A DNA stretch of 64,000 nucleotides, taken from assembly GCA_026874595.1 (NCBI GenBank), contig CM049319.1, forward strand, positions 41,273,973 through 41,337,972. The letters run 5' to 3'. Numbering within the stretch: position 1 is the stretch's first letter; every line of letters starts with the position of its first letter. The DNA is from Sipunculus nudus. Taxonomy: Eukaryota; Annelida; Sipuncula; Golfingiida; Sipunculidae. The notes below the pieces were generated by a model that saw only the letters and a list, made by a program, of their open reading frames with translations, made no database searches and was not told the DNA's origin. Below, in pieces: positions 11,900 through 24,214 of the stretch. Made by a program: the position numbers and the translations under genes.

Positions 11900-12369
11900 A
11901 TTAAGCAAGAACTGGGAGATACCCAGCTTATGTTGCACATTGATGGAATATCTGGTATGCATCGCATGCATTCAATTGCCACTGCATGAAATTAAAGTTC
12001 ATACGAGCCTACATGAAAAGGTCAGTGCAACTAGATCAAGACTGACACATTTCTCCTTGTGAAATTTACAAAAAACATACTGTTATTTGATGCTGATGAA
12101 GATACTGGCGATCCCAACTCGGAGTGTCCTAGCGGCGGGTTCTTGGCGGGCATAGACTGTGCTGGTGTGCCTGTTCTGCGGATGTTCCGGCTTCTGTGTT
12201 GTACCTCGCTGGCGGCAAAATTGGATCCCTGCTTGGCTTGGTGGCATGCCGAATCTGCGTCTACGGCCTCTATCAAATTCTACGCCTAGGATGCGCCCAG
12301 GGAATGGGTCTAAGATTCCTCCATACCAGAGTGCTCAGAGATGAAAACCTCTTCAGTCAGTCACTGTTA

Positions 12370-12800
12370 TTTGCGCAGCTGAGTGAAATTTATCTTCAGG
12401 AGAGTTTATTTAGCGATCACTCTTTGTCCACTGTCTCTCCGTGAACACGGCGCAAGTCAAAACCGTTGGACCTAGAATCTTTATACTTAAAAGCCAGGGA
12501 GGTTCTGAAAAAACTCCCTAGACCCCAAAATAGATCACAACGACTTTGTATACTCTTCAAGTTATGGGTCCTGTTTGTGCAACCCTGAATAATTTAAACA
12601 ATACACGAAAGCTTCAGTATCTGTATAACTGACACATTGATTGCCAGGATTCTTAATTGCCACGAATATTGATCAATGACAGTTTCACCAGTTCTTGAAA
12701 GCTGGTGGCGCTATCTGTATTTCGTACGCATTTTTTTCGTATCAGTCATCTGTTTCTGAGCCATGGTTTCATTTAGTGTCCTGAAACCTTTTATGTTTAT
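12370..12800 (+). repeat. Fragment of family A interspersed repeat
   Basis: CGCAGCTGAGTG near 12376, GCGATCACTCTTTGTCC near 12412 and TTGGACCTAGAA near 12463 match phrases of the repeat at 2172-2995. The right end is missing. The preceding 12059-12320 is a GC-richer block with overlapping ORFs on both strands but no recognisable product. Confidence 0.5.
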
Positions 12801-13093
12801 TTAACTTAATTTAAAAAAAAAATAACATGATTAGTTTTATTGTATGCCCACACAAAGTCGAGGATATTATGGTACGTTTTTGCACGGTCCGCCGCCGCCA
12901 AAACAATATTTCACGAATCTTCATCTGTGCATAGATATGGCTGAGAGGACGATGTCGGTAAGCATTAATGCAGGTATTGGTATTTGCTGGTCCCTGGTCA
13001 GCCTGTCTCGCTCCAGTTTTTGCCCATAGTAATACGATCTTACAAAGCTTAAGAAACAGACTTCATTCTGACATGCATTAAGATTAATTCTCT

Positions 13094-13882
13094 TTGTTTA
13101 CCAGAGAGTCTAGACAGTACTCTTATATGGGAGTACTCTTAAATACGAGATCAGATAATCTGCCGAAGTTACCCCTACCCCGCTTCTCTGGTGATCTGCT
13201 CCAGGGGGAAACTTTCCATGACACATTTGATTCGGCTGTCCATCAAGATTCATCGCTCTCCAATGTACAGAAGTTCCAGTATCTAAGGGGACAGCTGGAC
13301 AGTGATGCTAGCCGTATCATTGAAGGGCTAGCGCTTACCAATGGCAGATGAAAAAGCAATGGGATTTTTGTTAGAAAGATATGGGCAATCTCACAAGCTA
13401 GTCAGTGCATACATGAAAGCTCTATTGGATATCCCCACGCCAAAATACACTACTGTGAGTCTAAGGCTGTTCTACGATACGCTAGAGAGCTACGTGAGAG
13501 GACTAGAATCCTTAGAAAAGACACATGACTCGTATGGTGATTTACTGTTCCCATTAATAATGGACAGACTGCCGGGAAGAGTAAGAACAATTATAACAAG
13601 AGACCATGGTGACAAAGCATGGCTATTGCAAGACCTCCGCGCAGCTATACTGCGAGAAATACAAGCAGCAAAAGCCGGCACCGCTAATATTTCCTACATG
13701 TCTGACATATCCGCTGAAGAATATTCGCCGACCGCAGCCTTTCTAGTTAAAGGAAAAAAGTTAATGCTACACCGCAGCGCCAATTCTCGTCAACAAGCAA
13801 TTGCGCTTTCAGTAAGGGGCAGCACAAGTCAACAGAATGTCTGATCGTTCCAGATCCCGCTAAACGGGATTTTTGTTTTTGA
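13094..13882 (+). pseudogene. BEL/Pao-type retrotransposon gag remnant, frameshifted
   Basis: The first frame carries LPKLPLPRFSGD, then a DTFDSAVHQ / LSNVQKFQYLRGQL segment and IIEGLALTN, the order typical of the DUF1759 part of BEL/Pao gag. A frameshift near 13340 moves into the next frame, which continues with LLERYGQ, LLDIP, LRLFYDTLESYVRGL, YGDLLFPLIMDRLP and ILREIQAA. A second shift near 13790 leads to a zinc-knuckle-like CAFSKGQHKSTEC (13802-13840; the second Cys is Ser) and a stop at 13880. Protease, reverse transcriptase and integrase do not follow within the next kilobases, so only gag survives. In a complete element Gag forms the particle that packages the RNA; this copy cannot. 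Confidence 0.75.
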
Positions 13883-16150
13883 AATTTTTGTTTGTGGGTG
13901 CAGGATAATGTTATCTTGTTACCCTGTATATACACCCTTAACTGGGCCTAGGGACACAAAAAAATGTATGTTGGACCATGAGTACAGATTTAAGGTACAA
14001 ATTGTCTATCTAAAAATAAAAATAAAATAACAAACTGTTCTAAAAATGTATCAATATATTAAATAAAATCTATTTCCATCGAACGAACTGCATCTTATTT
14101 TTTATATAAATAAAACATGATATTCAACTACATCCAGCAATAACAATAAAAATAAAAAAAAAAGTTATTTTAGGGGGGTTTGGTTTGTTTTTGCAGTAAT
14201 GTTTCAGGCGTCTCTTGGGATCCCGGCTGTGGGCCAGGGTACAATGGACACCAGACCACAATTAAATGAACATTTTTTTCTGATGTTATTAGATGTCCAA
14301 GTCTCTATGAATTTATAAAATATTTATTCTGTTACCAAGATGACAGTGAAAATGGCCCTATTTTTTTCAATCATTCACCACCCTGTTCGATCGTTCCCCG
14401 AATAAGAAAGAGCCCGTCCCACCGCATTTCCTGCAAGGGTTCGTTCCTTCGGGGTCCAAAATATCCTACCGGGGCGGGGTTTAGTCTAACTCGTCTTAAA
14501 TTTGTTTCCGGGGCACGTCAAACAACACGAAAGTGCACGAACTTTAAAGTTTCGGCATGAATATCAGTCAATAACTAAATGCGGAGAATTCGCGGAGAAT
14601 TCATGGAAAATTTCCGGAGAGTTTTTATAGGCAATGATACTTTTAATTAAACGTTAAAGTCACATAAACTCTACAACTATATTACTCTTAAGACATTTAT
14701 TCACTTTTAAATTACTGAAATAATAAACTGTTCATAATTAAGCATTTTAAGCGCAAACAATGTGGGATTGCCACTAACACCAGACTGAATCACCAGCTAA
14801 TATCGACTACCGATCTTACATAAGACGAAAACGCAAAACACTACATAATGTTTTCAACAGTGTATTGTGCAAACCGGAACAAAACCATGCAGGTATATCA
14901 AATTTACAGATTCTTAAGGAAATATAATATAATAAATAAATTGTACTTTTGCTTATATTTAATGCATCACCATCTGCTAACCCACTCCCTCATTCAATCC
15001 CAACGGTTACAGTTGCATGATATTTAAACTCAAAATGTCCATGAATTCTCAATAAATTCTCAAGCTCTTCGCGTTACAGACATGTATTAAATAATGATAA
15101 AAAATGGCATACCATTTTATGGATACCCGTATAGTTCCGGGTTTCTGTACCGTCCCAGACCACGGGTAGGATAATCTAGATTCCAGACAATATTTTATTG
15201 ACCGTTACTAAGCCTAAACAGGTTAATAAGGTCCCTGTCATTTTTTTTAATTGTCAGTTCCCAGGTTTTTCGGACAAAAATGGACCAATCCTTCATTCAT
15301 TCTCCAGCCTCTACCAGCGTTCCGGGTAAGAAAACTAGCACGTCCAATGCATATAACAGCTAGGATGGCTTTCTTTGGGGTCAAAACAATTCAACTACGG
15401 CTTGGGATTACCACGTTTCCTCTTAAATTTCCATCGCGGCCGTGTCAAGTGCACCGTCTTATTCACAAACGTGCAACAGGCGCGAAAAAAATTGACCACG
15501 CTCCCCCCTAATGCCAAGAAAATAATTTTATATCTTAAGTCCTAACCCACCACGGAACTAGGGCCTCAGAATTTCTGATCTGATTACTTACCACTTCAGA
15601 CTCCTTAAGAAAACCGTTTTCCTTTTTTTTTACCAAAGATTTCAAATTTTTACATTATTTTTCATATTTCACATTACAAATACAAGAAGGGGACATCACT
15701 GTTAATCAGTGATCGGCAATTGGAATTTTATAATTCCCGGACACAGGCTGACCGGCCGCCTTGCTTCTTTAAAACGGTCCTTATTTAAGCCGGACCTTAA
15801 TGATGGTCATACGGCACCTGCATTTCCAGGAATGAAAGATAACGTCTCCGTTACCCAGAGGTCGGGTTCTGTCCAACACGAACGCGGCTTCGCTTTTATT
15901 TCTGCATTGTGGACGTTCAACTCTTCAATTTTCATGTTCATTGCTTTTTCTTATTTCCAGCAGTCAAGAAGAGAAGAATTGCCAAGGATTCAGTTGGACT
16001 TGTATTATTTTTATTTCTGTCAAAAACAGATTGTTCTGTATAGGATAGCTACTAACAGGAGATATTGTATATTATATTTATTACATTTTTCATTCACAGA
16101 AATACTACATTTTCCTGGCTTTATATTTGTATATAAATATTGAAGGCTAT
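13883..16150. other. No supportable gene; possibly decayed LTR-element sequence
   Basis: This follows the gag remnant. TGTTGGACCATGAG at about 13972 resembles the start of a BEL/Pao LTR, but I find no matching copy upstream of gag, no clear polypurine tract and no defined right end. GAATTCGCGGAGAATTC-like direct repeats lie near 14587. ORFs at 15251-15511 and 15709-16143 have no domain I recognise. Confidence 0.35.
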
Positions 16151-16987
16151 ATTGAAATCCCCGCTGCCATTGCTGTCTGTCCCAGTTTCAGTCGGTATGT
16201 CCGACAGGAACGACCCAAATGGTATATAAGATGTCCGTTTGTCTGTCTCTCTATCTGTCTGTCTCTCTGTCTGTCTGTCTGTTTGTCTGTCTACTCATCT
16301 TCGACTTTTGAAAATCAGCCAAACGACATAAAGATGTGCTTCTGGTTTTCATTTGATCAGATCCAAATGTTTCCTGTCTGTCTGCATAGTAACTGTCTCA
16401 TTTCCAGCCACTACCGGCAAGCGTTCGACCTGTGGTCGTCTAGTCTGTCTGTCTGTTTGTTGGTGCTCTACAGGCAACACTTTTTAAGCAATCGTATTCA
16501 AACTTATAGAAACAGTGTATAATCAATTCCCTCGGTGCCTTTTGATTTTGGTCATGATCAGTCAGAGGTCAAGGTCACCAAAAACCCTTAAAACGGTTTT
16601 TTCTTCATATCTTCGTTAATAAAAATTCGGAGCTTAATCTTTATCTCATTTAATTCCTCATTTTGTTGCCTTTCCAGATGCTACAAAATTGCCTAATTCT
16701 GCTGTTACCATGGGTACGCATTTTGGTGGAAAAATTCATGAAATTTGGATTTTTTAACTTCGACATTTTTAAAGCTAGAGAGGTCTGCTTTTCTGCATTA
16801 GGTAATATTTAATGAGTTATTAAAGATACAAATGCAAGTCTCGCCGAATCTCGTACCATTTCTCGTCAAACAAGATTTTTCGAGATTTCTTTAAATATTA
16901 CCTAGAGGTCGCAATTTTTTATAATGGCTTTGAAAGTAATATATTTTGTGTTATTTATGAATATCTAGATTTTTTTTTTTTCGGAAA

Positions 16988-17006
16988 TAGCCACCAGGGG
17001 GCGTGG
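16988..17006 (+). promoter_or_regulatory. CTCF-like motif
   Basis: TAGCCACCAGGGGGCGTGG matches 15 of 19 positions of the CTCF consensus as I recall it, including the whole CCACCAGGGGGCG core. Confidence 0.45.
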
Positions 17007-18943
17007 TAAATGAAACATTGTAACATATCATTTTTCTGAAATGTCTAACGAATATTAAACATGTCACAATTTTTATTGTCGTATCTAAAACTAGGATCAT
17101 TGTCTTATTCCTCCACACATGAAGCTTTGTGCTGCGGTTACCATAGTTACCAAATTTTGGGGTAAAACTTGGCAACCTGAAAATATGGAGTTTTTTTTGC
17201 CTCTATCTCTGTTAATATTTATACTACAAAGGTCTAGTTTTTACACAAGGTAGTATTCCCTTGATTCTCAGTCATTCAATACTAAGTCTCGTCAGATCCA
17301 GCTTGATTTTCCGAAAAACGAGAAAAAAAAAAACCGAGATTTCACAGAAATGCTTATAACTCGATCAAGGTTTATGCTAAAGAGGAGTAGTTTTTAGCAT
17401 TTGGTAGCATTTTAGAAGCTGAACATGATTAAACCGCAATCTCGCTACATCTCGTATCATATCCTGGCAAACGAGAATATTCGAGATTTCGAACAAATGT
17501 CTATATCTCGGTCATTTTTATGCTAGAGATTTTATTTTTCTATTGTTCAAGAATCACTTGACTAGTTTCGAGTGACAAAAGTTAATATCTCGTCATATCT
17601 CGCACCATTTCTTGTCAAACGAGAACAGGGGACCATTGAAAGAAAGCCTATAATTCTGTTATTTTCATGCTGTAAACCTATATTTTTTAGCGTTTGATAG
17701 CGTCTAACACTCTCGGTCACATTATGTGATTATATTGTAAGTTTCGTCAAATCTCGCATCGTTTTTTTTTTTCAAATAATGAAAGTACATCCTATAGCCG
17801 TGCCCATAAGTGGCGGCAGTGTGTGTAGGTAAATGTCGGCAGGGGCATTACGTTTGACAGTTGGAGCAATGTTCTATGGGTGTGCGATGGTCCGTGTAGC
17901 GGCACAATTGGGATGGATCCCACCTGTGTTTTTGGTTGTTGCCTCTTTTCATGCTTTGTATGGACGCACTTTGAGGATTCCCTGCATTGAGAGCTTAATA
18001 TCCTGTTCTAAAGGGTAATCCCTTTAAACAAACAAAGAGAGAGGCTCCCCCGAAAAGTTTTTGAATGCAGAGATTGTGTTGCTGGTAAACACTATCACAA
18101 CCATAATACCAGGAACGGATCCTCGATTTTGCAGTTGGGTGTGTTTAATCAGGGACGGATATCCGGTTTGCAGTTGGGGGTAGGGGTTAAGTATAAATTC
18201 TGACTCTGGCTTATATTATTCATGCTGTCAATTCTCTATGACACGAGTACATGACCTTCACCTGGAGTTTTTTTTCCGTCTCTCTGTCTGTTTGTCTGTC
18301 TACTCGTCTGCGACTTGTCTGTGACTTTTGAAAATAGACATAACCAAATCAAGGTTTGTTTCCCCAGCAATAGGGGTTGTTCATTTGACCAGTTCCAAAT
18401 GTTCCCTGCCTTTCTGCTACTTGTTGTCTGTTAGTTTGACTTATTTCTAGTTCCGGCAAGTTCGCGACCTATGGTCGTCTAGTCTGTCTGTTTGTTACTT
18501 GCCGGAATCAGAAATTTCGAAAGTATGTTGATCAGTTCCGTATGTTTGTTTGCCTGTTTGTTTGTCCCAATGTCCACGCCCTACAGGCCACAATTTTTCA
18601 GCAATCGCTCTAAAACTTATAGATAAAGTGTATAATCGGTTCTTCTCGGAGCCTATTGTTTTTGGCCATGATCGGTCAAAGGTCAAATTCAAGGTCATCA
18701 ATAGGCCTCAAAATTGTCTATCCTCCATATCTTTGTTAAAAATAACCGTAGCCACTCAAACTGTAGCCCGTTTTATTTGCAACACTGCAAATTGCCTCAT
18801 TTTGCTGTTACCATGGTTACGCAATTTTGGACAGAAATCATAGAATTTCGTGATATTTTTCAAATTTGCAGCAATCGTACTGATTCTGAGAAATTTTATG
18901 TAACATAAGAATATCTCGAAATTATTTTATCAGATTTTGGAAA

Positions 18944-18962
18944 TGGCCGCCAGGGGGCGTTG
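18944..18962 (+). promoter_or_regulatory. CTCF-like motif
   Basis: TGGCCGCCAGGGGGCGTTG, 16 of 19 positions of the recalled CTCF consensus. Confidence 0.45.
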
Positions 18963-19539
18963 CAGATGAAAAATCATGAAAATTTGCTTTGGTGCTATAA
19001 CTATTAAACATTTGGCCATTTCCATCACAGCACCTTAAACAAGGGTACATGGGCATATTTTTGCGCATAGGTGCCAAAGTGCGCTATTGCCAGATTTCTC
19101 TATTTTTGGTGTAAAAAAAAAAAAAAAAACTTTTGAATTTTGAAAATATGCAGTTTTGAGCGTCTAACTCTGTCAGTTTTTATGCTAGAGCGGCAAACTT
19201 TTTGCATCTTGTAGCCCTTGGTGAGTTCTCTATCCAATCAAAAAACTTGCAAAATCCCGCACCGTTTCTCGTCGAATGAGATTTTCGCGATTTCACGGTG
19301 ACATGCCCTATAGGCCACAGATATGCAGGCATCGTTTTGAAACTGATACAAACCACGAAGACACGTGCCAGCGCCGCAAGTGGCGACAGGGTCCTTACAG
19401 TGGGCGGCCGGCGTGTGCAGTGGAGGCACAGTCCAAACTTTATTGCTTGCCGGAAATCTTCCATTTTCGCAAGCATGTTGATCAGTTCCGTATGTTTGTT
19501 TGTACATCTTATGTTTTACACTAATATTTTGAAACGTTT

Positions 19540-20115
19540 TTTTTTTTCATTTTCCGGATATGGCTGCTAGGGGGCGCTGTACTAGATCCAAAGAACTCAT
19601 TTTTCGGACATATCCCCGTAAAAGTAAACCTATATTACACAAACTGTAGCTTATGTTTTTTCTCTTGGCCTTGTTCAAAACATGGCCAAGTCATCTGGTC
19701 TCCATCTTGTGTTACTTTGTCAATATGTCTGTCTGTTTGTCATTTATCCTCAAATTCGCCTGCTTGCTGGTTCTTGCATCTCACATATAGCAATCAACAA
19801 GCCAGATAATTGGAGGAATCCTTTTGAAATTATTACATCTTATGTCATACACTAATATCATCAAATTCATTTGTCGTCTTCAGGATATGTCCACTAGAGG
19901 GCGCTGCAGTCGAACATCTCCAATATATATATATTGTCATCTTGTCTCCATCTTGTGTCCCTTTGTCAGTATGTCTGTTTTTTTGTCAGTTGTCCCCAAA
20001 TTCGCCTGCTTGTAGGTTCTTGCGTCTCACTAATAGCATTCTACAGGCCACAGTTTTGAAAGAATCTTTTCTTAAACTATTACATCTTATGTCTTACAGT
20101 AATATTTCGAAACAG
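19540..20115 (+). repeat. ~325-bp tandem units with CTCF-like motifs (two copies)
   Basis: Each unit runs TTTCCGGATATGGCYRCTAGNGGGCGCTG, through a CATATCTCCG-type phrase, TCATCTGGTCTCCATCTTGTG, a GTCTGTTTGTC head, ATTCGCCTGCTTG, CACAGTTTTG, then ACATCTTATGT and ACTAATAT. The motifs are at 19561-19579 (TGGCTGCTAGGGGGCGCTG) and 19888-19906 (TGTCCACTAGAGGGCGCTG), 327 bp apart. Confidence 0.75.
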
Positions 20116-20126
20116 ATTATTAGCAC

Positions 20127-21495
20127 ACCTACGCGCTAATGCGATGGTGCAGCGTCGTCCGTCATGCGTCGTCTGTAGCTATCATAGCTATCTCAAAAAC
20201 GGCAGGAGCTAGCATCACCAATTTTTTTGCAAATAAACAGTCATCTGAAAAGCTCTATTTTATTTTGTTTATTTTTTGGCTATTTGCATTTACTGAGGTT
20301 TTATAGGGAAAAACTAAAAAACGTCTTCTGCGAAACCGTGCAGCCAAATTGTCCAATATTTCACAGAAATGATCCCTGGAACAATCTTTCTCAAGTTTGT
20401 TCAAATGGTTCCAGTTCGGAGATCTTTGGCCGAGTTACAGGAGGTTGAACTTAGTCATCTGTCCAAAAAAGCACACTAAAATTAAAATCTCAGAAACTGC
20501 TAGAGCTATTCTCACCAAATTTTATACCAATATTTGTCATATATGTCATATCTGAAATTGAGGTATTGGTGGTGCCATCTACATTGATCTGTTTTTACAA
20601 GCGAAAATGTAATTTGAGACTCTTCTACCTTATACACTGTTTTATGATGAAACTGTTGAGCTGATTGGTTTAAACTTTGCAAGAATTATTCTATGCTAGG
20701 TTTTTGCCAGTTTTATAAGAAAAGATTGGGTAAATGCAGCTTTAAAAAAGCAGTGTAGCCAATTGAAAAAGACTTTCTGTGTTTGAAAACAGATTTGACA
20801 CCTATGCTGAGTTTCAGCAGCCAGTCAATAGGTCACTCAGTACAACCAGGAGGGGTCCAGACAGCACAATGGCAACTGACCTGGCTCTGTCTGGTGTCTA
20901 GACAATGTGTCTAGACGTCTAGGCACAGCGTCTAGATGTCTAGACACAATGTCTAGATGCAGAATTCCCAGACTATTGGAACTATATCTTTCAACTGTTT
21001 GAAAAAACTTGGTTTGCATTTTTAGCGAATCTGTGAGGTTATGCAGTGTTGTGGCGTCGTCCGTCTTCTGTCGTGCGTCATAGCTATTTAAAAAAAGGGC
21101 AGGAGCATGTTTTTGCAGAAAAAAAAAAAAAAAATTGTCATCTAAAAAATTATATCGGATTTTGCTTATTTCTTGGCTTACTGCATTTTCTTAGATTTTA
21201 TATGGAAGAAGTTAAAAATCATTAAAAAATGTTCTTCTCCGAAACCATGCTGCCATATTGTCCGTTCATCTGTCCCAATAATCCTCCCTGGCAAAAAGAA
21301 CATATCCGAAATATCCTGACTGTATATGTTTTAAAATGTGCTAGTCCGAAACGTGCAGGTCTGAAAAATTCTATTTCGCTGAAACCATAAGGACTAAGGT
21401 AGATATGCAGGACATAAGAGGATCAATATAAAAATAAACCTCCATTTATACTCCCAAACTTTGCACAGGTTAGCATTAGGCCTGTAGGCCTTGTT
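20127..21495 (-). repeat. Family B interspersed repeat(s), reverse orientation
   Basis: Ends are GCTAATGCGATGGTG at about 20133 and CACAGGTTAGCATTAGGCCTGTAGGCC at about 21465-21490, the reverse of the ends described for 45.0-47.3 kb. A second start-like end (TAGCGAATCTGTGAGG) at 21024 shows two copies joined or nested. 20870-20955 holds TCTAGA-rich sequence, reversed relative to 52.58-52.64 kb. Confidence 0.6.
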
Positions 21496-23470
21496 CATTT
21501 TTCGGATATGGCCAATAGGCGGTGCTGCACTCGCCTCTCCCCTATATATATATTTTTTGGCCTTATGTACAAAGCTATAAACCTCAATTACAGAAACTCT
21601 GACTTAATGTCTTCTTCTGAATCTACTCGATAACCTGAGTAAGTCATCTGGTCTTATTCTTGTGTCACTTTTTCAGTATGTCTGTCTGTTTGTCAGTGAT
21701 CCTGAATTTCGCCTGCTTGCTGGATATTGCTTCTTGCAGTTAGCAATTTTCATGACACAGTTTTGCAGGAATCCTTTTTTCGAACTGGAACATTTTATTT
21801 CTTACATTAAAGTCTCAAAAGAAATTTTTAATATTTGGGGTATGGCCGCTAGGGGACGCTGCGGTTGGACCTCCACATCATATCATTTTTTGGCCATATC
21901 TCCGACACTATAAACTCTACCCACTAAAACTACAGCTCATTTTGCTTCTCTTTACGTTCCCCACTTTTTTTCTGGTAGTCTGTTATCTCAGGTGTGCATT
22001 TTATATTTCTGTTTTAAGCTATGTCTGCTTTCATGTTCTTTTGTGTGATGTCGTTCAAAAGGCCAAAATTTCCAGCAATCGCTCTGAAAGTCATTCAATT
22101 GATAGAAAACCGACATTTTGTCCTGTTTGCCCGTCTGGAAGGCTTTTGTTTTTGATCGATCTAGGTAAAAGGTCAAGGTCATCAAAAAACGTCGAAATCT
22201 TATTATTATCATAACTTTGTCAATGTTGATTCTATTTTCACAACCTTAGGCTCATTTTCTTCCTCTGTGTCTTCTACATAACTTGGTTAAGTCATCTGGT
22301 CTCAACCTTGTGTCACTTTGTCAGTATGTCTGTCTGTCTCTCAGTTGTACTCAATTTGACCTTCTTGCTGGTTCTTGTCTTACATATAGCATTATATAAA
22401 GGCCACAGATTTGCAGTAATCCTTTTGAAACTGATAAATCCTATTGCGTCTTGCACTAATATCTTGAAAGTGATTTTTCTTTTCCGGAAAATAGCCTCTT
22501 TAGGAGCGCTGTGCTCGAAACACTACAGCATATCATTTTTTTACCATATCATCGAAACTATATAAACCTGAATTACATAAACCATAGCTTAATTTCTTCC
22601 TCTGAGTCTTCTCCATAACCTGATCAAGTCATCTGGTCTCAATCTTGTGTCACGTTGTCAGTATGTCTGTCTGTTTGTCAGTTGTTCTCCATTTCGCTTG
22701 CTTGCTGGTTCTTGCGTCTTACATCTAGCATTCTTCAAGCCATAGTTTTGCAGAAATTCTTTTGAAACTGGTACATCTTATGTCATACACTTATATCTCG
22801 AAGGTGATTTTTCATTATCGGGATATGGCCGCTAATGGTCGCTGCATTCGAAACACTACTACATATCATTTTGGCCATATCTCCGAAACTATAAACCTTA
22901 ATAACATAAACTATAGCTTATTTTCTTCCATTGGGTTTCTCTTTATAACTTGATCAAGTCATCTGGTCTCAGCTTTGTGTCACTTTTTATGTCTGTCACT
23001 TCAAAATACTACTTATGTTCCTCATTCAATTCTGGTCCTATCTTCACAATCTTTGGTTCAGTTTTTTTTCGTCAGTGCATAACTAAGTCTAGTCAACTGG
23101 TCTCAGCTTTGTGTCACTTTGTCAATATGTCAGTCTATTTTTTAGTTGTTCTCAATTTTGCCTTTTTGTTGGCTCTTGTCTCTGTTATATAGCATTCTAC
23201 AAGCCACAGTTGACCAGAAATCACTTTGTAACTTTCTCCTATCATACACCGGAACGATTTCTTGAAGCTGTATGTGTATTTATAAATTTATCAAAATTTA
23301 AGGTCAAGGTCATGTAAACAATTTAAATTATTATTTCCAGCGCAACTTTGTCAATATTGGTCCAAACTTTACAAACTATGGCTCATTTTCTTCCTCTGTG
23401 ACTTTGTGACATGTTCTTTTAATCTGTCTTCCCATCTGGGTCAGAGCTTTTCCGGCAAGCGCGTGACCTC
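21496..23470 (+). repeat. Array of ~330-bp units with CTCF-like motifs
   Basis: Same unit as at 19540-20115. CTCF-like positions: 21509-21527 (TGGCCAATAGGCGGTGCTG), 21843-21861 (TGGCCGCTAGGGGACGCTG), about 22492-22511 (decayed) and 22826-22844 (TGGCCGCTAATGGTCGCTG). Spacings are about 334 bp within each pair. The last units (22.95-23.46 kb) have lost the motif and end with CCGGCAAGCGCGTGACCTCTGG. Confidence 0.75.
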
Positions 23471-23880
23471 TGGTCGTCTTGTTGTTCTACTGGACTGGAA
23501 CCCTCATAGGCACTAAAGAGGAAAATTGGAAAAAAAACATCAAACATATTCTCTTTGAGATACTGCGCTCGAAAGAAAATCACCGATTGTGTTCTGGAGG
23601 AAATATTTATTTCTGGGCAATTTTTGTAATTCGACAGAGCTGGAGTCCTCATAGGTACCAACCATCCCTGTGAATATGAGAGAGTTAATACATTCTTTTT
23701 GAGATACTGCGCGCGATAGAAAGCTTCACAGACAGAAGGACGGACGGGCAAGGCGATCTGTATATAGGGCATCGCTTTTCAAGCGGGGCCGTAATTGTTA
23801 TATATTATGGTTTAAGTGCTGCACTCTTTTAGTTTCTTTAAGGAATCTTATAGTATCTGTATCGTATTCTATGACACAGG

Positions 23881-24214
23881 ATGGAGTGTGCTGTCACAGA
23901 AAACAAGCCTTTCTTAGTCAGCATAGAAAACAGCACAGAAAATGATGGTGTCAAAAGTCAGGTTCAAAGGGAGCAGGGGAAGCCATGGCTTGCCGTTGAA
24001 CCAGAAAAAAATGAGACGGGTATTCCAGCATCTCAACCATGCGAGGAGCAGTGTCACAGAAAACCTAAACAGCAGGAGGACGATCATCCTGTTGATGTGG
24101 AGTCTGTAAATACATGTTTCGAGAAACATGATGCTTCATCTGAAGAAAAAGAAAACATCTCACACCGAATGCAACACGAACAAAGGGTTGGTCCAGCAGG
24201 AGACGCCAAAAGAG
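23881..24214 (+). CDS. Candidate first coding exon of an unrecognised protein
   Basis: ATG at 23881 sits in a good context (AGGATGG) after an in-frame TGA at 23872. The frame stays open for 111 codons to a strong donor-like GTGAGTAC at 24215. Composition is hydrophilic and rich in Glu, Gln, Lys and His (segments such as KPKQQEDDHPVDVES and SSEEKENISHRMQHEQR), with no membrane segment, signal peptide or domain I recognise; probably disordered. CAG just before 23880 also allows an internal exon entered from an upstream acceptor. No following exon is identified before 25.3 kb. It could still be a chance ORF, but its composition differs from the translated repeats around it. Confidence 0.35.

Larger units (their letters stand above)
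16150..19540. repeat. Diverged copies of a GTCTGTCTG-headed repeat
   Basis: Heads of GTCTGTCTGT/GTTTGTCTGTC occur near 16235, 18285 and 18480. They are followed by phrases CCGGCAAGCG, GACCTGTGGTCGTCTAG, AAGGTCAAGGTCA and ATCTTTGTTA, which recur through 23.5 kb and again at 32.2-34.5 kb. 16830-17760 has repeated TCTCGTCAAAYGAGA-type phrases (a small inverted repeat around CTCGTCAAACGAG). No coding sequence is supportable. Confidence 0.6.

Noticed and set aside
12031-12289. Overlapping ORFs on both strands in a GC-richer block
   Set aside because: Complementary frames are open together because of composition; no domain recognised on either strand.
13972-16108. LTR of the BEL/Pao element
   Set aside because: TGTTGG start is suggestive but no second LTR copy, no clear right end or primer site.
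15709-16143. 144-codon ORF as a gene
   Set aside because: No recognisable domain, aromatic-rich translation of AT-rich DNA at the end, no splice support.
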